A DNA stretch of 64,000 nucleotides from positions 310,001 through 374,000 of the forward strand of contig NZ_VFNI01000002.1 of the NCBI RefSeq assembly GCF_006715495.1, written 5' to 3'. Every line of letters begins with the position of its first letter. The stretch's first letter is position 1. This DNA comes from Herbaspirillum sp. SJZ106. GTDB taxonomy: Bacteria > Pseudomonadota > Gammaproteobacteria > Burkholderiales > Burkholderiaceae_D. This document shows positions 1 to 12,431 of the stretch, one piece after another. The translations under genes were made by a program, and so were the position numbers. The notes below the pieces were generated by a model. The model was given only the letters and a program-made list of their open reading frames with translations. It had not been told where the DNA came from and ran no database searches.

Positions 1-675
1 ACCGCGGCCTTCCTGGTCGAGCCCATCCAGGGCGAAGGCGGCATCATCGTGCCGCCCGAAGGTTACTTGCGGCAATGCCGCGAGATTTGCACGCGCCATC
101 GCGTCCTGATGATCTGCGATGAGGTGCAGACCGGGCTGGGACGCACCGGCAAGCTGCTGGCCTGCGACCACGAAGGCATCCGGCCGGATGGCCTGGTGCT
201 GGGCAAGGCGCTCGGCGGCGGCTTGTTGGCGGTATCGGCGTTCCTCGCATCGAGCGAGGTGATGGATGTGTTTGTTCCGGGCGACCATGGCAGCACCTTC
301 GGCGGCAATGCGCTAGCGGCGGCAGTCGGTTTCAAGGCGCTGGAGCTCCTGCAGGATGGCGCCCTGGCGGCCAATGCCGGGCGGCTCGGGGAGCGTTTGC
401 GCGCAGGCTTGCGCGCCATCGGCCACCCGGCCATTCGCGAAGTGCGCGGCAAGGGTTTGCTGATCGGCATGGACCTCGATCCCAAAGCGATCGGCGCGCG
501 GGCGTTTTGCGAACGCCTGATGGCGCACGGCATCCTGTCCAAGGAAACCCACGAGACCGTGGTGCGCTTCGCGCCGCCGCTGGTCATCGACGATGAGCAG
601 ATCGATACCGCCTTGCGCATCATCGGCGAGGTTTTCCATGAAATCCCGGCCCCACCCCAAGGAGAATCAATATGA
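1..675 (+). CDS. rocD: Ornithine aminotransferase, 3' part (5' end outside window)
   Basis: The reading frame is open from base 1, so the start lies outside the window and only the C-terminal 224 residues are seen. It is a class III PLP-dependent aminotransferase: EPIQGEGG opens the visible part, DEVQTGLGRTG follows, and the PLP-binding lysine lies in GKALGGG (codon 205-207). The pattern fits ornithine-oxo-acid transaminase, which converts ornithine to glutamate semialdehyde. The next gene starts inside its last codons (ATGA overlap at 672-675), so the two are translationally coupled and probably act together in arginine/citrulline/ornithine breakdown. Another class III transaminase is possible, but the neighbour supports ornithine. 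Confidence 0.8.
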   Translation, partial: TAAFLVEPIQGEGGIIVPPEGYLRQCREICTRHRVLMICDEVQTGLGRTGKLLACDHEGIRPDGLVLGKALGGGLLAVSAFLASSEVMDVFVPGDHGSTFGGNALAAAVGFKALELLQDGALAANAGRLGERLRAGLRAIGHPAIREVRGKGLLIGMDLDPKAIGARAFCERLMAHGILSKETHETVVRFAPPLVIDDEQIDTALRIIGEVFHEIPAPPQGESI

Positions 676-1553
676 AGCAGCAACGCCACGAGCTCTTCCT
701 GATGTGCCCGCCAGGACACTTCGAAGTGTCCTATGTGATCAACCCCTGGATGGAAGGCAATGTCGCCCATGGCGACCGGGCGCTGGCCGCGCGGCAGTGG
801 CAGGCGCTGCGCGACGGCCTGGGGCAGGTGGCCGAGGTGCGCGAGATGCCGTCCGCCGCCGGCCTGCCGGACATGGTGTTTACCGCCAACGGCGGCCTGG
901 TGCTGGAGGACAAGGTGGTGTTGTCGCGTTTTCGCCATGCCGAGCGCCAGGGGGAGGAAGCGCATTTCGCCGGTTGGTTCGGGGAGCAGGGCTTGCGCGT
1001 GCTGCGCATGCCCGACGCGGTTGCCTTCGAAGGGGCCGGCGACGCTTTGCTGGATCGGCAGTCCGAACTGCTGTGGATGGGTTACGGCCATCGCACCGAC
1101 GTGCTGGCGGCGCCGCTGATCGCCGGCTGGCTGGACCTCGAAGTGCAGTCGCTGCAACTGGCCGACCCGCGCTTCTATCACCTGGATACCTGCTTCTGCC
1201 CGCTCGAGGGCGGCTATGTGATGTACTACCCGGCCGCGTTCGATGCCGCTTCGCAAAAGGCGATCGCCTGCCGGGTGCCGCAGCAACGGCGCATCGTCGT
1301 CGGTGAGCAGGACGCGCTGGATTTCGCCTGCAACACCGTCAATGCCGGCCGCCACGTATTCCTGAACCGGGCCTCGCCGCCATTGCGCGCACAGCTGGAG
1401 GACAAGGGGTTTGAGGTGCATGAAACGCCGTTGTCCGAATTCATGAAGGCCGGCGGCGCCGCCAAGTGCCTGACCCTCAAGCTGACCGAGCCGCGCCGGC
1501 GCGCGGCCAATGCCGGCCGCCTGGAGGAGGGGACGGCCAGATTGTCGGCCTGA
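672..1553 (+). CDS. Dimethylarginine dimethylaminohydrolase / citrulline hydrolase-like amidinotransferase-fold enzyme
   Basis: The 293-residue protein has the pentein (amidinotransferase) fold signature of the DDAH/CtlX group. The N-terminus carries MCPPGHFEV and INPWM, the catalytic histidine is in FYHLDTCFCPL (about residue 170), and the nucleophilic cysteine is near the end in GGAAKCLTLKL (about residue 266). Such enzymes hydrolyse guanidino or ureido groups of arginine derivatives. Pairing with an ornithine aminotransferase suggests a route from a substituted arginine or citrulline through ornithine to glutamate. The start overlaps the upstream stop by 4 bases. The exact substrate cannot be read from sequence. 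Confidence 0.75.
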   Translation: MKQQRHELFLMCPPGHFEVSYVINPWMEGNVAHGDRALAARQWQALRDGLGQVAEVREMPSAAGLPDMVFTANGGLVLEDKVVLSRFRHAERQGEEAHFAGWFGEQGLRVLRMPDAVAFEGAGDALLDRQSELLWMGYGHRTDVLAAPLIAGWLDLEVQSLQLADPRFYHLDTCFCPLEGGYVMYYPAAFDAASQKAIACRVPQQRRIVVGEQDALDFACNTVNAGRHVFLNRASPPLRAQLEDKGFEVHETPLSEFMKAGGAAKCLTLKLTEPRRRAANAGRLEEGTARLSA

Positions 1554-1560
1554 GCGGCTT

Positions 1561-2151
1561 TTATCGGCCGACCACCAGCGGCAGATGGCGCCAGAACAGC
1601 TCGGCGCCCAGGTGCACCTTGTCTTGCCAGTCGCTGGCCGAATCGTCGTCGGCGCCGTCGGTGATGAACTTGAAGGCGCGCCAGGGCACGCCGAAGTGGC
1701 GGCATACGCGGGCGATGGCGAACAGTTCCATGTCCACCAGGTCGATCTTTTCCCGCAGCAGCCAGTCGTCGGCGGCGGTGACGAAGCTGTCGCCGGTGCC
1801 GCACACGACTCCCGGATAGCCCGATTCCAGCCGCGCCGGCTGCTCGGTTTCACTGGCCAATGGCGTCACCCCGCGCGGCGCCAGCGGCATGGCCAGCATG
1901 TCGCGCTGGACCACGGCAGCCACTTCCAGCAGGCCGTCATGCAACGGATCGATCTTGCCGGCGGTGCCGAAGTTGATCACCAGTTCGGGTTTGCCGGCCA
2001 GTAAGCGCCGGGTCGTGTGCAGGGCGGCATTGACCTTGCCCACGCCGCAATAGACCACTTCCACGCCCGGCGGCGCATCGGCGGCATTGAGTTCGCTTTC
2101 CAAGGCGGTGAGGATGACGATGCGGGCGTGCGGGTTCTGGGAGGCGGGCAT
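1561..2151 (-). CDS. 5'-methylthioadenosine/S-adenosylhomocysteine nucleosidase-family protein
   Basis: This phosphorylase-fold nucleosidase has 196 residues. It opens with IVILTALESEL, carries a GVGKVNA segment, and has the active-site glutamate in VDMELFAIA and the catalytic aspartate in TDGADDDSASDW. The ATG at 2151 starts the protein at MPASQNPHARIV; the frame remains open upstream but that part has no family resemblance. It is divergent from metH, with about 200 bp between the starts. Removal of S-adenosylhomocysteine and remethylation of homocysteine are consecutive steps of the methyl cycle, so the pairing makes functional sense. It is shorter than E. coli MtnN (about 230 residues). 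Confidence 0.8.
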   Translation of the reverse strand: MPASQNPHARIVILTALESELNAADAPPGVEVVYCGVGKVNAALHTTRRLLAGKPELVINFGTAGKIDPLHDGLLEVAAVVQRDMLAMPLAPRGVTPLASETEQPARLESGYPGVVCGTGDSFVTAADDWLLREKIDLVDMELFAIARVCRHFGVPWRAFKFITDGADDDSASDWQDKVHLGAELFWRHLPLVVGR

Positions 2152-2240
2152 GGAGTGTTGTTGGGCTGTTGTCGTTCTGGAATGTTGCGGTCTTGCCGGG
2201 CGCAAGCGCCCGCCGCCGGGGAAGGATAGCCCCTTTGGCG

Positions 2241-2246
2241 TATAAT
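2241..2246 (+). promoter_or_regulatory. Candidate -10 box upstream of metH
   Basis: A perfect TATAAT lies 105 bp upstream of the metH start. No convincing -35 hexamer is seen at 16-18 bp spacing. Transcription from here would begin near 2253 and would then meet the hairpin and T-run at 2273-2297. Confidence 0.4.
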
Positions 2247-2272
2247 TTAACAATATTTTTCGCCCTGAAAAC

Positions 2273-2297
2273 CGGCCCCGCGACGGCCGTTTTTTTT
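2273..2297 (+). terminator. Intrinsic terminator-like hairpin in the metH leader
   Basis: The stem CGGCC (2273-2277) pairs with GGCCG (2285-2289) around a 7-base loop and is followed at once by eight T (2290-2297). No gene ends here, since the flanking genes are divergent. It therefore looks like an attenuator in the metH leader, or a block on stray transcription from the divergent region. Confidence 0.5.
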
Positions 2298-2350
2298 GCC
2301 CCGGACCCCGGGGTACGGCGCATTTCCGCTCTAAGACGAGAACCAGCCAG

Positions 2351-6094
<3,744 letters not shown>

Positions 6095-6103
6095 CGTTCT
6101 ATC

Positions 6104-6131
6104 TTGAATTCGTATACCGTCCTGCTATCAT
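6104..6131 (+). promoter_or_regulatory. Promoter of the WGR-domain gene
   Basis: TTGAAT (6104-6109), a 16-bp spacer and TATCAT (6126-6131) form a good sigma70-type promoter. The expected transcription start (6138-6140) falls on or just before the ATG at 6140, which suggests a leaderless mRNA. Confidence 0.5.
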
Positions 6132-6139
6132 CCTGCGCC

Positions 6140-6436
6140 ATGATCGATTCCGCCGACAACGCCACCCATCCGCTGCCCGTGACCGGAGCCACGCGCCTGC
6201 ACTTTTCCGGGGCCTCGCGCAGCACCTTCATAGTAGACCTCGGCCAGGACTTGCTGGGCGACTGGATCCTGACCCAGACCTGGGGCGGTACCCAGATGCA
6301 GCGCGGCGGCGGCAAGCGCATCGTGGTCGACGGCCATGAAGCGGGCTTGCTGATGCTGCGGAAGATCGCGCAGAAGAAAGAGCGCAGCGGTTATCGTCAG
6401 GTGCATCCTTACCACGTGCGTTCGTATTGGCTGTAG
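6140..6436 (+). CDS. WGR domain-containing protein
   Basis: This small 98-residue protein is essentially one WGR domain: STFIVDLGQDLLGDWILTQ, then WGG, a basic stretch, and EAGLLMLRKIAQKKERSGY. WGR domains occur in PARPs and in many small bacterial proteins and are thought to bind nucleic acid. A TTG at 6104 would give a longer protein, but its first codons coincide with a promoter (6104-6131), so I prefer the ATG at 6140. It has no Shine-Dalgarno sequence in that case. Its cellular role is unknown. A strong terminator follows. Confidence 0.75.
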   Translation: MIDSADNATHPLPVTGATRLHFSGASRSTFIVDLGQDLLGDWILTQTWGGTQMQRGGGKRIVVDGHEAGLLMLRKIAQKKERSGYRQVHPYHVRSYWL

Positions 6437-6478
6437 CGTTTGGCCGTCAGGTTCTGGCCAAGGCCGCCCGCAGGGTGT

Positions 6479-6512
6479 AATGCCGTTCAGTTAAGCGCTG
6501 AACGGCATTTTT
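6479..6512 (+). terminator. Rho-independent terminator after the WGR gene
   Basis: A perfect 12-bp stem (6479-6490 with 6498-6509) with a 7-base loop is followed by a T-run ending at 6512. Confidence 0.85.
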
Positions 6513-6540
6513 GTTTGTGGAGGTTTATGCAGTCCAGACT

Positions 6541-6649
6541 CCGTTCGCCCTGAGTCGCTGCGCAGCAGCGTATCGAAGGGCAGGCAAGAGCTCCAACGGT
6601 GATGCGCTGGCTTCGATACGGCCCTGGCGGGCCTACTCAGCCCGAACGG
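6541..6649. repeat. REP-like intergenic inverted repeat
   Basis: Two arms, 6541-6578 and 6611-6649, are imperfect reverse complements. They share CCGTTCG, CTGAGT and CGTATCGAAG blocks around GC-rich variable centres. This CTTCGATACG...CTACTCAG...CGAACGG type of element is typical of dispersed extragenic repeats in GC-rich proteobacteria. It is the main content of the gene-free stretch 6437-6851; the rest shows no gene. Confidence 0.6.
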
Positions 6650-6851
6650 GTTCTGTGATGAGGATTCAGAATGAGCCTTAACCGAACGGCATTAGTCCGC
6701 TGGGCGGCCTTTGTTTTTGCGCCTTATCAGGCTCGCCTGCAGCCAAAATGCGACCGTGTTAGTCTGTGCAGCGCACGCCGCCACCCGGGCGGCATGATGC
6801 CGAAGCGATAAAAACCACAAGCGCGTGGTTATAAGAACACGGAGACAAACA

Positions 6852-8096
6852 GTGGATTCCAGCCCATCCAGCCAGGCCGCAAGCCGGCACCAGATCGACT
6901 CGCCCTACGCCGCCATACGGCTGTTCATCACGCTGATCCTGATGATCGTCGGCGCCAGCGGCATGTATGTGGTGGCGGTGGTGCTGCCGGAAGTGCAGGC
7001 CGATTTCGGCGTGGCGCGCGGCATGGCTTCATTGCCCTACACACTGACGATGCTGGGGGTGGGCGTTGGCGGCGTGCTGATGGGGCGCCTGGCCGACAAG
7101 GCCGGCATCACCGTGCCGCTGATGCTGGGCGGCGCCTGTCTTGGCGGCGGGTTTGTCGCGGCGGCGCTGGCTCCCAACATCTGGGTCTTCATGGCGGCGC
7201 ACTGTATCCTGATCGGCCTGCTCGGCACGTCGGCGACCTTTTCGCCGCTGGTGGCCGATACCTCCTTATGGTTCCTCAAGCGGCGCGGCATCGCGGTGGC
7301 GGTATGCGCCAGCGGCAATTACCTGGGCGGCGCGATCTGGCCGCCGATCGTCCAGCACTTCGTCGGCGCGGTCGGCTGGCGGCAAACCTATATCGGACTG
7401 GGCATCATCTGCGCCGTCGTCATGTGCTCACTGGCCTTGCTGATGCGCGCGCGTCCGCCAGCGCTGGCGGCGGGCGCCCATGCCGCGCGCGCCGGCGCCG
7501 GCAACCGCCCCTTCGGCCTTGCCACCGGCCAGGCGCAACTGCTGCTGTGCGTGGCCGGCGTGGCCTGTTGCGTGGCGATGGCCATGCCGCAGGTGCATAT
7601 CGTGGCGTATTGCGGTGACCTCGGCTACGGCCCCGCACGCGGCGCCCAGATGCTGTCGCTGATGCTGGCCTGCGGCGTGGTCAGCCGGCTGGTATCGGGC
7701 GCCATTTGCGACCGTATCGGCGGCCTGCGCACGCTGCTGCTGGGGTCGGTCTTGCAGTGCCTGTCGCTGCTGCTGTTCCTGCCGTTCGACGGGCTGGCTT
7801 CGCTGTATGTGATCTCGGCGCTGTTCGGCCTGTTCCAGGGCGGCATCGTGCCGTCCTACGCCATCATCGTGCGCGAGTATTTCCCGGCGGCCGAGGCTGG
7901 CCAGCGCGTGGGGACGGTCATCATGTGCACCATGTTCGGCATGGCGCTGGGCGGCTGGATGTCGGGCAAGATCTTCGACCTCACCGGCTCCTACCACGCG
8001 GCGTTTGCCAATGGCATAGGCTGGAACCTGGTCAACCTGTCGATCGCATGCCTGTTGCTCATGCGGGTGCGCGGCGTTCGCCTGAAGACGGCCTGA
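6852..8096 (+). CDS. Major facilitator superfamily transporter
   Basis: This is a 414-residue membrane protein with about twelve hydrophobic segments. MGRLADKAG after TM2 is the MFS loop 2-3 motif, and SGAICDRIGG is its repeat in the second half. I chose GTG 6852 because GGAGA lies 6-10 bases upstream; an in-frame GTG at 6825 has no ribosome binding site. It stands alone, between a REP-like element and marC. The overall pattern resembles organic-acid (oxalate/formate-type) MFS carriers, but the substrate is not determinable. Confidence 0.8.
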   Translation: MDSSPSSQAASRHQIDSPYAAIRLFITLILMIVGASGMYVVAVVLPEVQADFGVARGMASLPYTLTMLGVGVGGVLMGRLADKAGITVPLMLGGACLGGGFVAAALAPNIWVFMAAHCILIGLLGTSATFSPLVADTSLWFLKRRGIAVAVCASGNYLGGAIWPPIVQHFVGAVGWRQTYIGLGIICAVVMCSLALLMRARPPALAAGAHAARAGAGNRPFGLATGQAQLLLCVAGVACCVAMAMPQVHIVAYCGDLGYGPARGAQMLSLMLACGVVSRLVSGAICDRIGGLRTLLLGSVLQCLSLLLFLPFDGLASLYVISALFGLFQGGIVPSYAIIVREYFPAAEAGQRVGTVIMCTMFGMALGGWMSGKIFDLTGSYHAAFANGIGWNLVNLSIACLLLMRVRGVRLKTA

Positions 8097-8219
8097 GCGC
8101 CGTCCAGGCCGCATGGCCGGTTGCCGCGGTTGGCAGCCGGGCGGCTTTCCGCTACGCTTGTGGGCGGCGGGGAATCCGCGCCATCCCTATAACGATTTGC
8201 CACCCTTCCTGCGCCCAGC

Positions 8220-8909
8220 ATGCTGATCCTGTTCCTCAAAGCGGCCATCCTGATCCCGATCACGCTGCTGCCGATCCTCAACCCGCTTGGCATCGCCCCG
8301 GTGTTCGCCAACCTGCTGGGCAATGTCAGCCGCAAGACGGAAAAGAAGATTGCGCGCCAGGTGGCGATCAATTGCTGGTTCATGCTGGTGGGGGCGATCT
8401 TCATCGGTTCGCACGTGTTGACGTTCTTCGGCATTTCGCTGCCCATCGTGCGTGTCGGCGGCGGCTTGCTGGTGGCGGCATCGGGCTGGAAACTGCTCTC
8501 CAATAACAGCCAGGACTCGGCCATCCCCAACCAGGTGGCCAAGAGCTACGACGAAGACCTGCCGGACGAGGAAATCAAGGCCCGCAGTTTCTACCCGATG
8601 AGTTTTCCATTGACCGTCGGGCCAGGCACCATCGCGGCATCGATCACGCTGGGCGCGAACACGCCCACGCGCTTGCTGGATTGGGTGATTTCGGTAGGGA
8701 GCGCGGCCTTCGGCGCGGCGCTGACCGCGCTGGCGGTTTTCCTGTGCTACAACTATGCGCAAAAGCTGGTGCAGCTGATGGGGCGCCTAGGGACGATGGT
8801 GGTATTGCGCCTGTCGGCGTTCATCTTGCTGTGCATCGGCATCCAGATCTTCTGGTCCGGCATGGCGGCCTTGCTGGCGGAAGCGGGCATCAGCGGCGCG
8901 GCGCCCTGA
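8220..8909 (+). CDS. MarC/YchE family integral membrane protein
   Basis: The 229-residue protein has the MarC family pattern: about six membrane segments, LLPILNPLGIAPVF near the N-terminus, and FYPMSFPLTVGPGTIA in the middle. Family members were once linked to multiple antibiotic resistance, but a transport role is not established. It converges with the LON-domain gene, with 25 bp between the stops. No strong terminator is seen in that gap. Confidence 0.85.
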   Translation: MLILFLKAAILIPITLLPILNPLGIAPVFANLLGNVSRKTEKKIARQVAINCWFMLVGAIFIGSHVLTFFGISLPIVRVGGGLLVAASGWKLLSNNSQDSAIPNQVAKSYDEDLPDEEIKARSFYPMSFPLTVGPGTIAASITLGANTPTRLLDWVISVGSAAFGAALTALAVFLCYNYAQKLVQLMGRLGTMVVLRLSAFILLCIGIQIFWSGMAALLAEAGISGAAP

Positions 8910-8934
8910 GCGCCTTTCCCAGGCCGATGGCCGC

Positions 8935-9588
8935 TTATCTCAGCCAGCCCAGTTCATCCAGCGCATCCTGCACCAGCTCCAGCCGCACCAGCGGATTGTC
9001 CAGCGCCAGCAGTGTTTGCTTGACCTCGACCGGCACCGGCATCATCTCGGCCCAGCGGTTGGCGACCCAGCCGCAATCGTTCAGTTTGAACGGCATGGCG
9101 ATCGGCACCTCGCTCTCCGGCAATCCCTGGCGCATCACCGATTGCAGCAGATGCTCCAGCGCCTGCGAGGTATTGGTCAGTTCTTCGGGAATCGCCACCG
9201 CATGGTCGGCTTCCATCATCTCCACTTCGGCCGTCCATAGCCCGTGCTTTTGCTGCTCCGCCTGCAGGATGCGAAAGCGTGCGGCGCCGCTGCAGGCGAT
9301 GCGCATCAGGCCCACCGAGGGAGTGGACCATTCGTTGATGCTGGCGACCGTGCCGACGCCGACGAAGCGTTCGGTCTGGCCCGGCCGGCGCACTTCCGAA
9401 CCTTCGGTCAATGCCACCACGCCGAAGCCGCTGCCTTCGGCGATGCATTTTCCGATCATGTCGAGGTAGCGTACTTCGAAGATCTGCAAGGGCAGGCGGC
9501 CATCGGGAAACAGCGTGCTGGCCAGCGGAAACAGCGGGATGGTTTGCGCCGAAATCGGCCGGCGGGGTGTGGCGGGAGCGGCGGGCAT
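8935..9588 (-). CDS. LON peptidase substrate-binding-domain protein
   Basis: This 217-residue protein matches the N-terminal (PUA-like) domain of Lon alone, with no ATPase or protease part: IPLFPLASTLFPDGRLPLQIFE near the start, then GVVALTEG and VGTVASI. I chose ATG 9588; an in-frame ATG at 9654 would overlap the end of spoVR and adds residues without similarity. It is the last gene of the prkA-yeaH-spoVR series on the minus strand. Stand-alone LON-N proteins are widespread and of unknown function. Confidence 0.8.
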   Translation of the reverse strand: MPAAPATPRRPISAQTIPLFPLASTLFPDGRLPLQIFEVRYLDMIGKCIAEGSGFGVVALTEGSEVRRPGQTERFVGVGTVASINEWSTPSVGLMRIACSGAARFRILQAEQQKHGLWTAEVEMMEADHAVAIPEELTNTSQALEHLLQSVMRQGLPESEVPIAMPFKLNDCGWVANRWAEMMPVPVEVKQTLLALDNPLVRLELVQDALDELGWLR

Positions 9589-9617
9589 GATCGGTGACGG
9601 GCGTTGTAAGCGGGCCT

Positions 9618-11147
9618 TCACGTCCGCAGCGAATACCGGTTTTCCGCCACGCATTCATAGCGCTGGACGATGTAGCCGTTGTCGTCCACGCTCTCCAGGT
9701 AGACGTCGAATTGCCATAGCCGCGCCATGTGGCGCAACACCTCGTTGGTGCTGTCGCCCAGCGAGCGGCCGTCGCTGCGGAAATGGCGCAGCGTCAGGCT
9801 GCGGTTGCCGCGCGTGTTGACCGACCATACCTGGATGTTGGGTTCGCGGTGGTTGATGTCGTACTGGCGCGAGAGCGCCTGGCGCACATACTGGTAACCG
9901 CGCTCGTTGTGGATGGCCGACACTTCCATTTCGCTGCGGGACTCGTCGTCGAGCACCGCGAACATGCGCATGTCGCGCATCAGCTTGGGCGACAGGTATT
10001 GCGCCACGAAGCTCTCATCCTTGAAATTGCGCATCACGTGATGCAGGGTTTCCAGCCAGTCGCTTCCGGCGATGTCGGGAAACCATTCGCGGTCTTCATT
10101 GCTTGGATCTTCGCAGATGCGGCGGATGTCGCTCATCATCGAAAAGCCCAGCGCATACGGATTGATGCCGTTGTAATAGGGCTTGGTGATGGGCGGCTGA
10201 AACACCACGTTGCTGTGCGAATGCAGGAACTCCATCATGAAGCCGTCGGTCAGCCGTCCCTGGTCGTACAGCGTATTCAACAGCGTGTAGTGCCAGAAGG
10301 TGGCCCAGCCTTCGTTCATTACCTGGGTCTGGCGCTGCGGATAGAAATACTGGCCGATCTTGCGCACGATGCGCACCACTTCCCGTTCCCATGGTTCGAG
10401 CAGCGGCGCGTTCTTTTCGGCGAAATACAGCAGGTTCTCCTGCGGCTCCGGCGGGAAGCGTTCTTCGACCAGCGCGGCAGCCGCTTCCTTCTTCGCCGGC
10501 AATGTGCGCCACAATTCATTGACCTGCGACTGCAGGTAAGCCTCGCGCTCGCGCTGGCGCGCCCGTTCCTGGGACAGCGACAGCCGTTGCGGACGCTTGT
10601 AGCGATCCACGCCGTAGTTCATCAGGGCATGGCAGGAGTCCAGCAATTCCTCGACCCGCTCGAAGCCATGCCTTTCCTCGCATTCGGCGATGTAGTTGCG
10701 GGCGTATACCAGGTAGTCGATGATGGCGCTGGCGTCGGTCCACAGCTGGAACAGGTAGTTGCCCTTGAAAAAGGAGTTGTGGCCATAGGCCGCATGCGCG
10801 ATGACCAGCGCCTGCATGGTCATCGTGTTTTCTTCCATCAGGTAGGCGATGCAGGGATCGGAGTTGATCACGATCTCGTAGGCCAGGCCCATCTGGCCGC
10901 GCTTGTAGTCGCGCTCGGTCAGCATGAAATGCTTGCCGTAGGACCAGTGCCGGTAGTTCACCGGCATGCCGTGCGAGGCGTAGGCATCCATCATCTGCTC
11001 GGCCGAGATGATCTCCAGCTGGATCGGATAGATATCCAGCTTGTATCCCGCCGCCACGCGGGCGATCTCGTCGTTGTAGCGTTCGATCAGGTCGAAGCTC
11101 CAGTCCGACGGGCAGGGCAGCGGATCGTACTTGAAGCGGCTGTTCAT
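9618..11147 (-). CDS. SpoVR family protein (YcgB-like)
   Basis: The 509-residue protein has the conserved SpoVR features: YNDEIARVA near the start, NYRHWSYGKHF, IVINSDPCIAYLMEEN, AHAAYGHNSFFKGN and NEGWATFWHYTLLN. It overlaps yeaH by 4 bases (ATGA, 11144-11147). PrkA kinase, YeaH and SpoVR form a conserved trio in proteobacteria, linked to stationary phase and nutrient stress. The biochemical role of SpoVR is not settled. Confidence 0.92.
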   Translation of the reverse strand: MNSRFKYDPLPCPSDWSFDLIERYNDEIARVAAGYKLDIYPIQLEIISAEQMMDAYASHGMPVNYRHWSYGKHFMLTERDYKRGQMGLAYEIVINSDPCIAYLMEENTMTMQALVIAHAAYGHNSFFKGNYLFQLWTDASAIIDYLVYARNYIAECEERHGFERVEELLDSCHALMNYGVDRYKRPQRLSLSQERARQREREAYLQSQVNELWRTLPAKKEAAAALVEERFPPEPQENLLYFAEKNAPLLEPWEREVVRIVRKIGQYFYPQRQTQVMNEGWATFWHYTLLNTLYDQGRLTDGFMMEFLHSHSNVVFQPPITKPYYNGINPYALGFSMMSDIRRICEDPSNEDREWFPDIAGSDWLETLHHVMRNFKDESFVAQYLSPKLMRDMRMFAVLDDESRSEMEVSAIHNERGYQYVRQALSRQYDINHREPNIQVWSVNTRGNRSLTLRHFRSDGRSLGDSTNEVLRHMARLWQFDVYLESVDDNGYIVQRYECVAENRYSLRT

Positions 11148-12409
11148 GCGTGCACCTGTTTTTCAAAGAGTTCGCGGAACACCGGATAGATCTCGGCCGC
11201 TGATTGCACCTTCTTCATGGCGAAGTGCGGGTGCGAATCGATCAGTTGCAGGTACTCGGTCCACAGGTTCTGCTCCGGCTCGGCCACCTGGATATAGGCG
11301 AAGTAGCGCATCAGCGGCAGGATCGCGTTTTCCAGGAGCTCGCGGCACTTGGGGGAGTCGTCGTTCCAGTTGTCGCCGTCGGAGGCCTGGGCGCCGTAGA
11401 TGTTCCATTCGCTGGGGGGATAGCGTTTGGCGATGATCTCGTGCATCAGCTCCAGCGCGCTGGAGACCACGGTGCCGCCGCTTTCCTGCGAATGGAAGAA
11501 GGTCTCCTCGTCGACTTCGTCGGCGCGCGTGTGGTGGCGGATGAACACCACCTCGATGTGTTCGTAATTGCGCGTCAGGAACAGGTACAGCAGGATGAAG
11601 AAGCGCTTGGACAGATCCTTGCGCTGTTCGTCCATCGAGCCCGACACGTCCATCACGCAGAACATCACGGCGCGGCTGGACGGCTGCGGCTGGCGTACCC
11701 GGTTGACGTAGCGCAGGTCGAACGGATCGATGAAGGGGATGCGCCAGATGCGCGAGCGCACATGGTGGATTTCTTCTTCCAGCAACTTGATTTCGGGCAG
11801 GTGTTCGTTCGGGTCGCGGTTGAGTTCGGCCAGCTGCGCTTCAAGTTCCTCCAGCTTGTTCTGCAGCGGCGCCCCCAGCGCGATGCGCCGCCCCAGCGAA
11901 CTGCGCAGCGAGCGCACGATGTCGATGTTGGTGGGGGAGCCGTCCACCGAATAGCCGGCGCGCATGTTCTTCCAGTTGGGCAGCGTCATCAGGTTGGTTT
12001 CCACCAGCCGCGGCAGCTCCAGGTCTTCGAAGAAGTACTGCATGAATTCTTCGCGCGTAAGCTCGAAGGCGAAGTCATCCTCGCTTTCCCCTTCGTTGCT
12101 GGCCGCGCTGCCGCCTTCGCCGCCGCCGCCGTTCTGGCGCGGGATGCGGTCGCCCTGCAGGTAATCCTGGTTGCCCGGATGCACGGCTTCGCGCCGGCCG
12201 CCCTTGCCGTGATGGAAAAAGGGTTCCGAGACATCCTTGCGCGGGATGCTGATGCTCTTGGATTGTTCCAGATCGGTGATGCTGCGGTCGCGGATCGCAT
12301 CCGCCACCGAGCGTTGAATATGCCCGCGGAAGCGCCGCAGGAAGCGCTCCCGGTTGGCAATCCCCTTGTTTTTGCCAGCTAGCCTACGGTCGATAATCTG
12401 ATGCAGCAC
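11144..12409 (-). CDS. yeaH: YeaH/YhbH family protein
   Basis: This 421-residue member of the DUF444 family contains a von Willebrand A-like domain with the MIDAS motif DVSGSMD at residues 254-260. The N-terminal third is basic and includes a Gly-rich linker (about residues 93-100). It lies between prkA and spoVR and overlaps spoVR by 4 bases, so these two are translationally coupled. It is separated from prkA by 161 bp that fold into three hairpins, so its expression may be uncoupled from the kinase. Confidence 0.92.
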   Translation of the reverse strand: MLHQIIDRRLAGKNKGIANRERFLRRFRGHIQRSVADAIRDRSITDLEQSKSISIPRKDVSEPFFHHGKGGRREAVHPGNQDYLQGDRIPRQNGGGGEGGSAASNEGESEDDFAFELTREEFMQYFFEDLELPRLVETNLMTLPNWKNMRAGYSVDGSPTNIDIVRSLRSSLGRRIALGAPLQNKLEELEAQLAELNRDPNEHLPEIKLLEEEIHHVRSRIWRIPFIDPFDLRYVNRVRQPQPSSRAVMFCVMDVSGSMDEQRKDLSKRFFILLYLFLTRNYEHIEVVFIRHHTRADEVDEETFFHSQESGGTVVSSALELMHEIIAKRYPPSEWNIYGAQASDGDNWNDDSPKCRELLENAILPLMRYFAYIQVAEPEQNLWTEYLQLIDSHPHFAMKKVQSAAEIYPVFRELFEKQVHA

Positions 12410-12431
12410 TGTCCGTTCTCCTGCTGGTCTG

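Noticed and set aside
2152..2350. Cobalamin or SAH riboswitch upstream of metH
   Set aside because: No B12 box (GCCACTG-like) or SAH riboswitch core was found, and the leader before the hairpin is too short.
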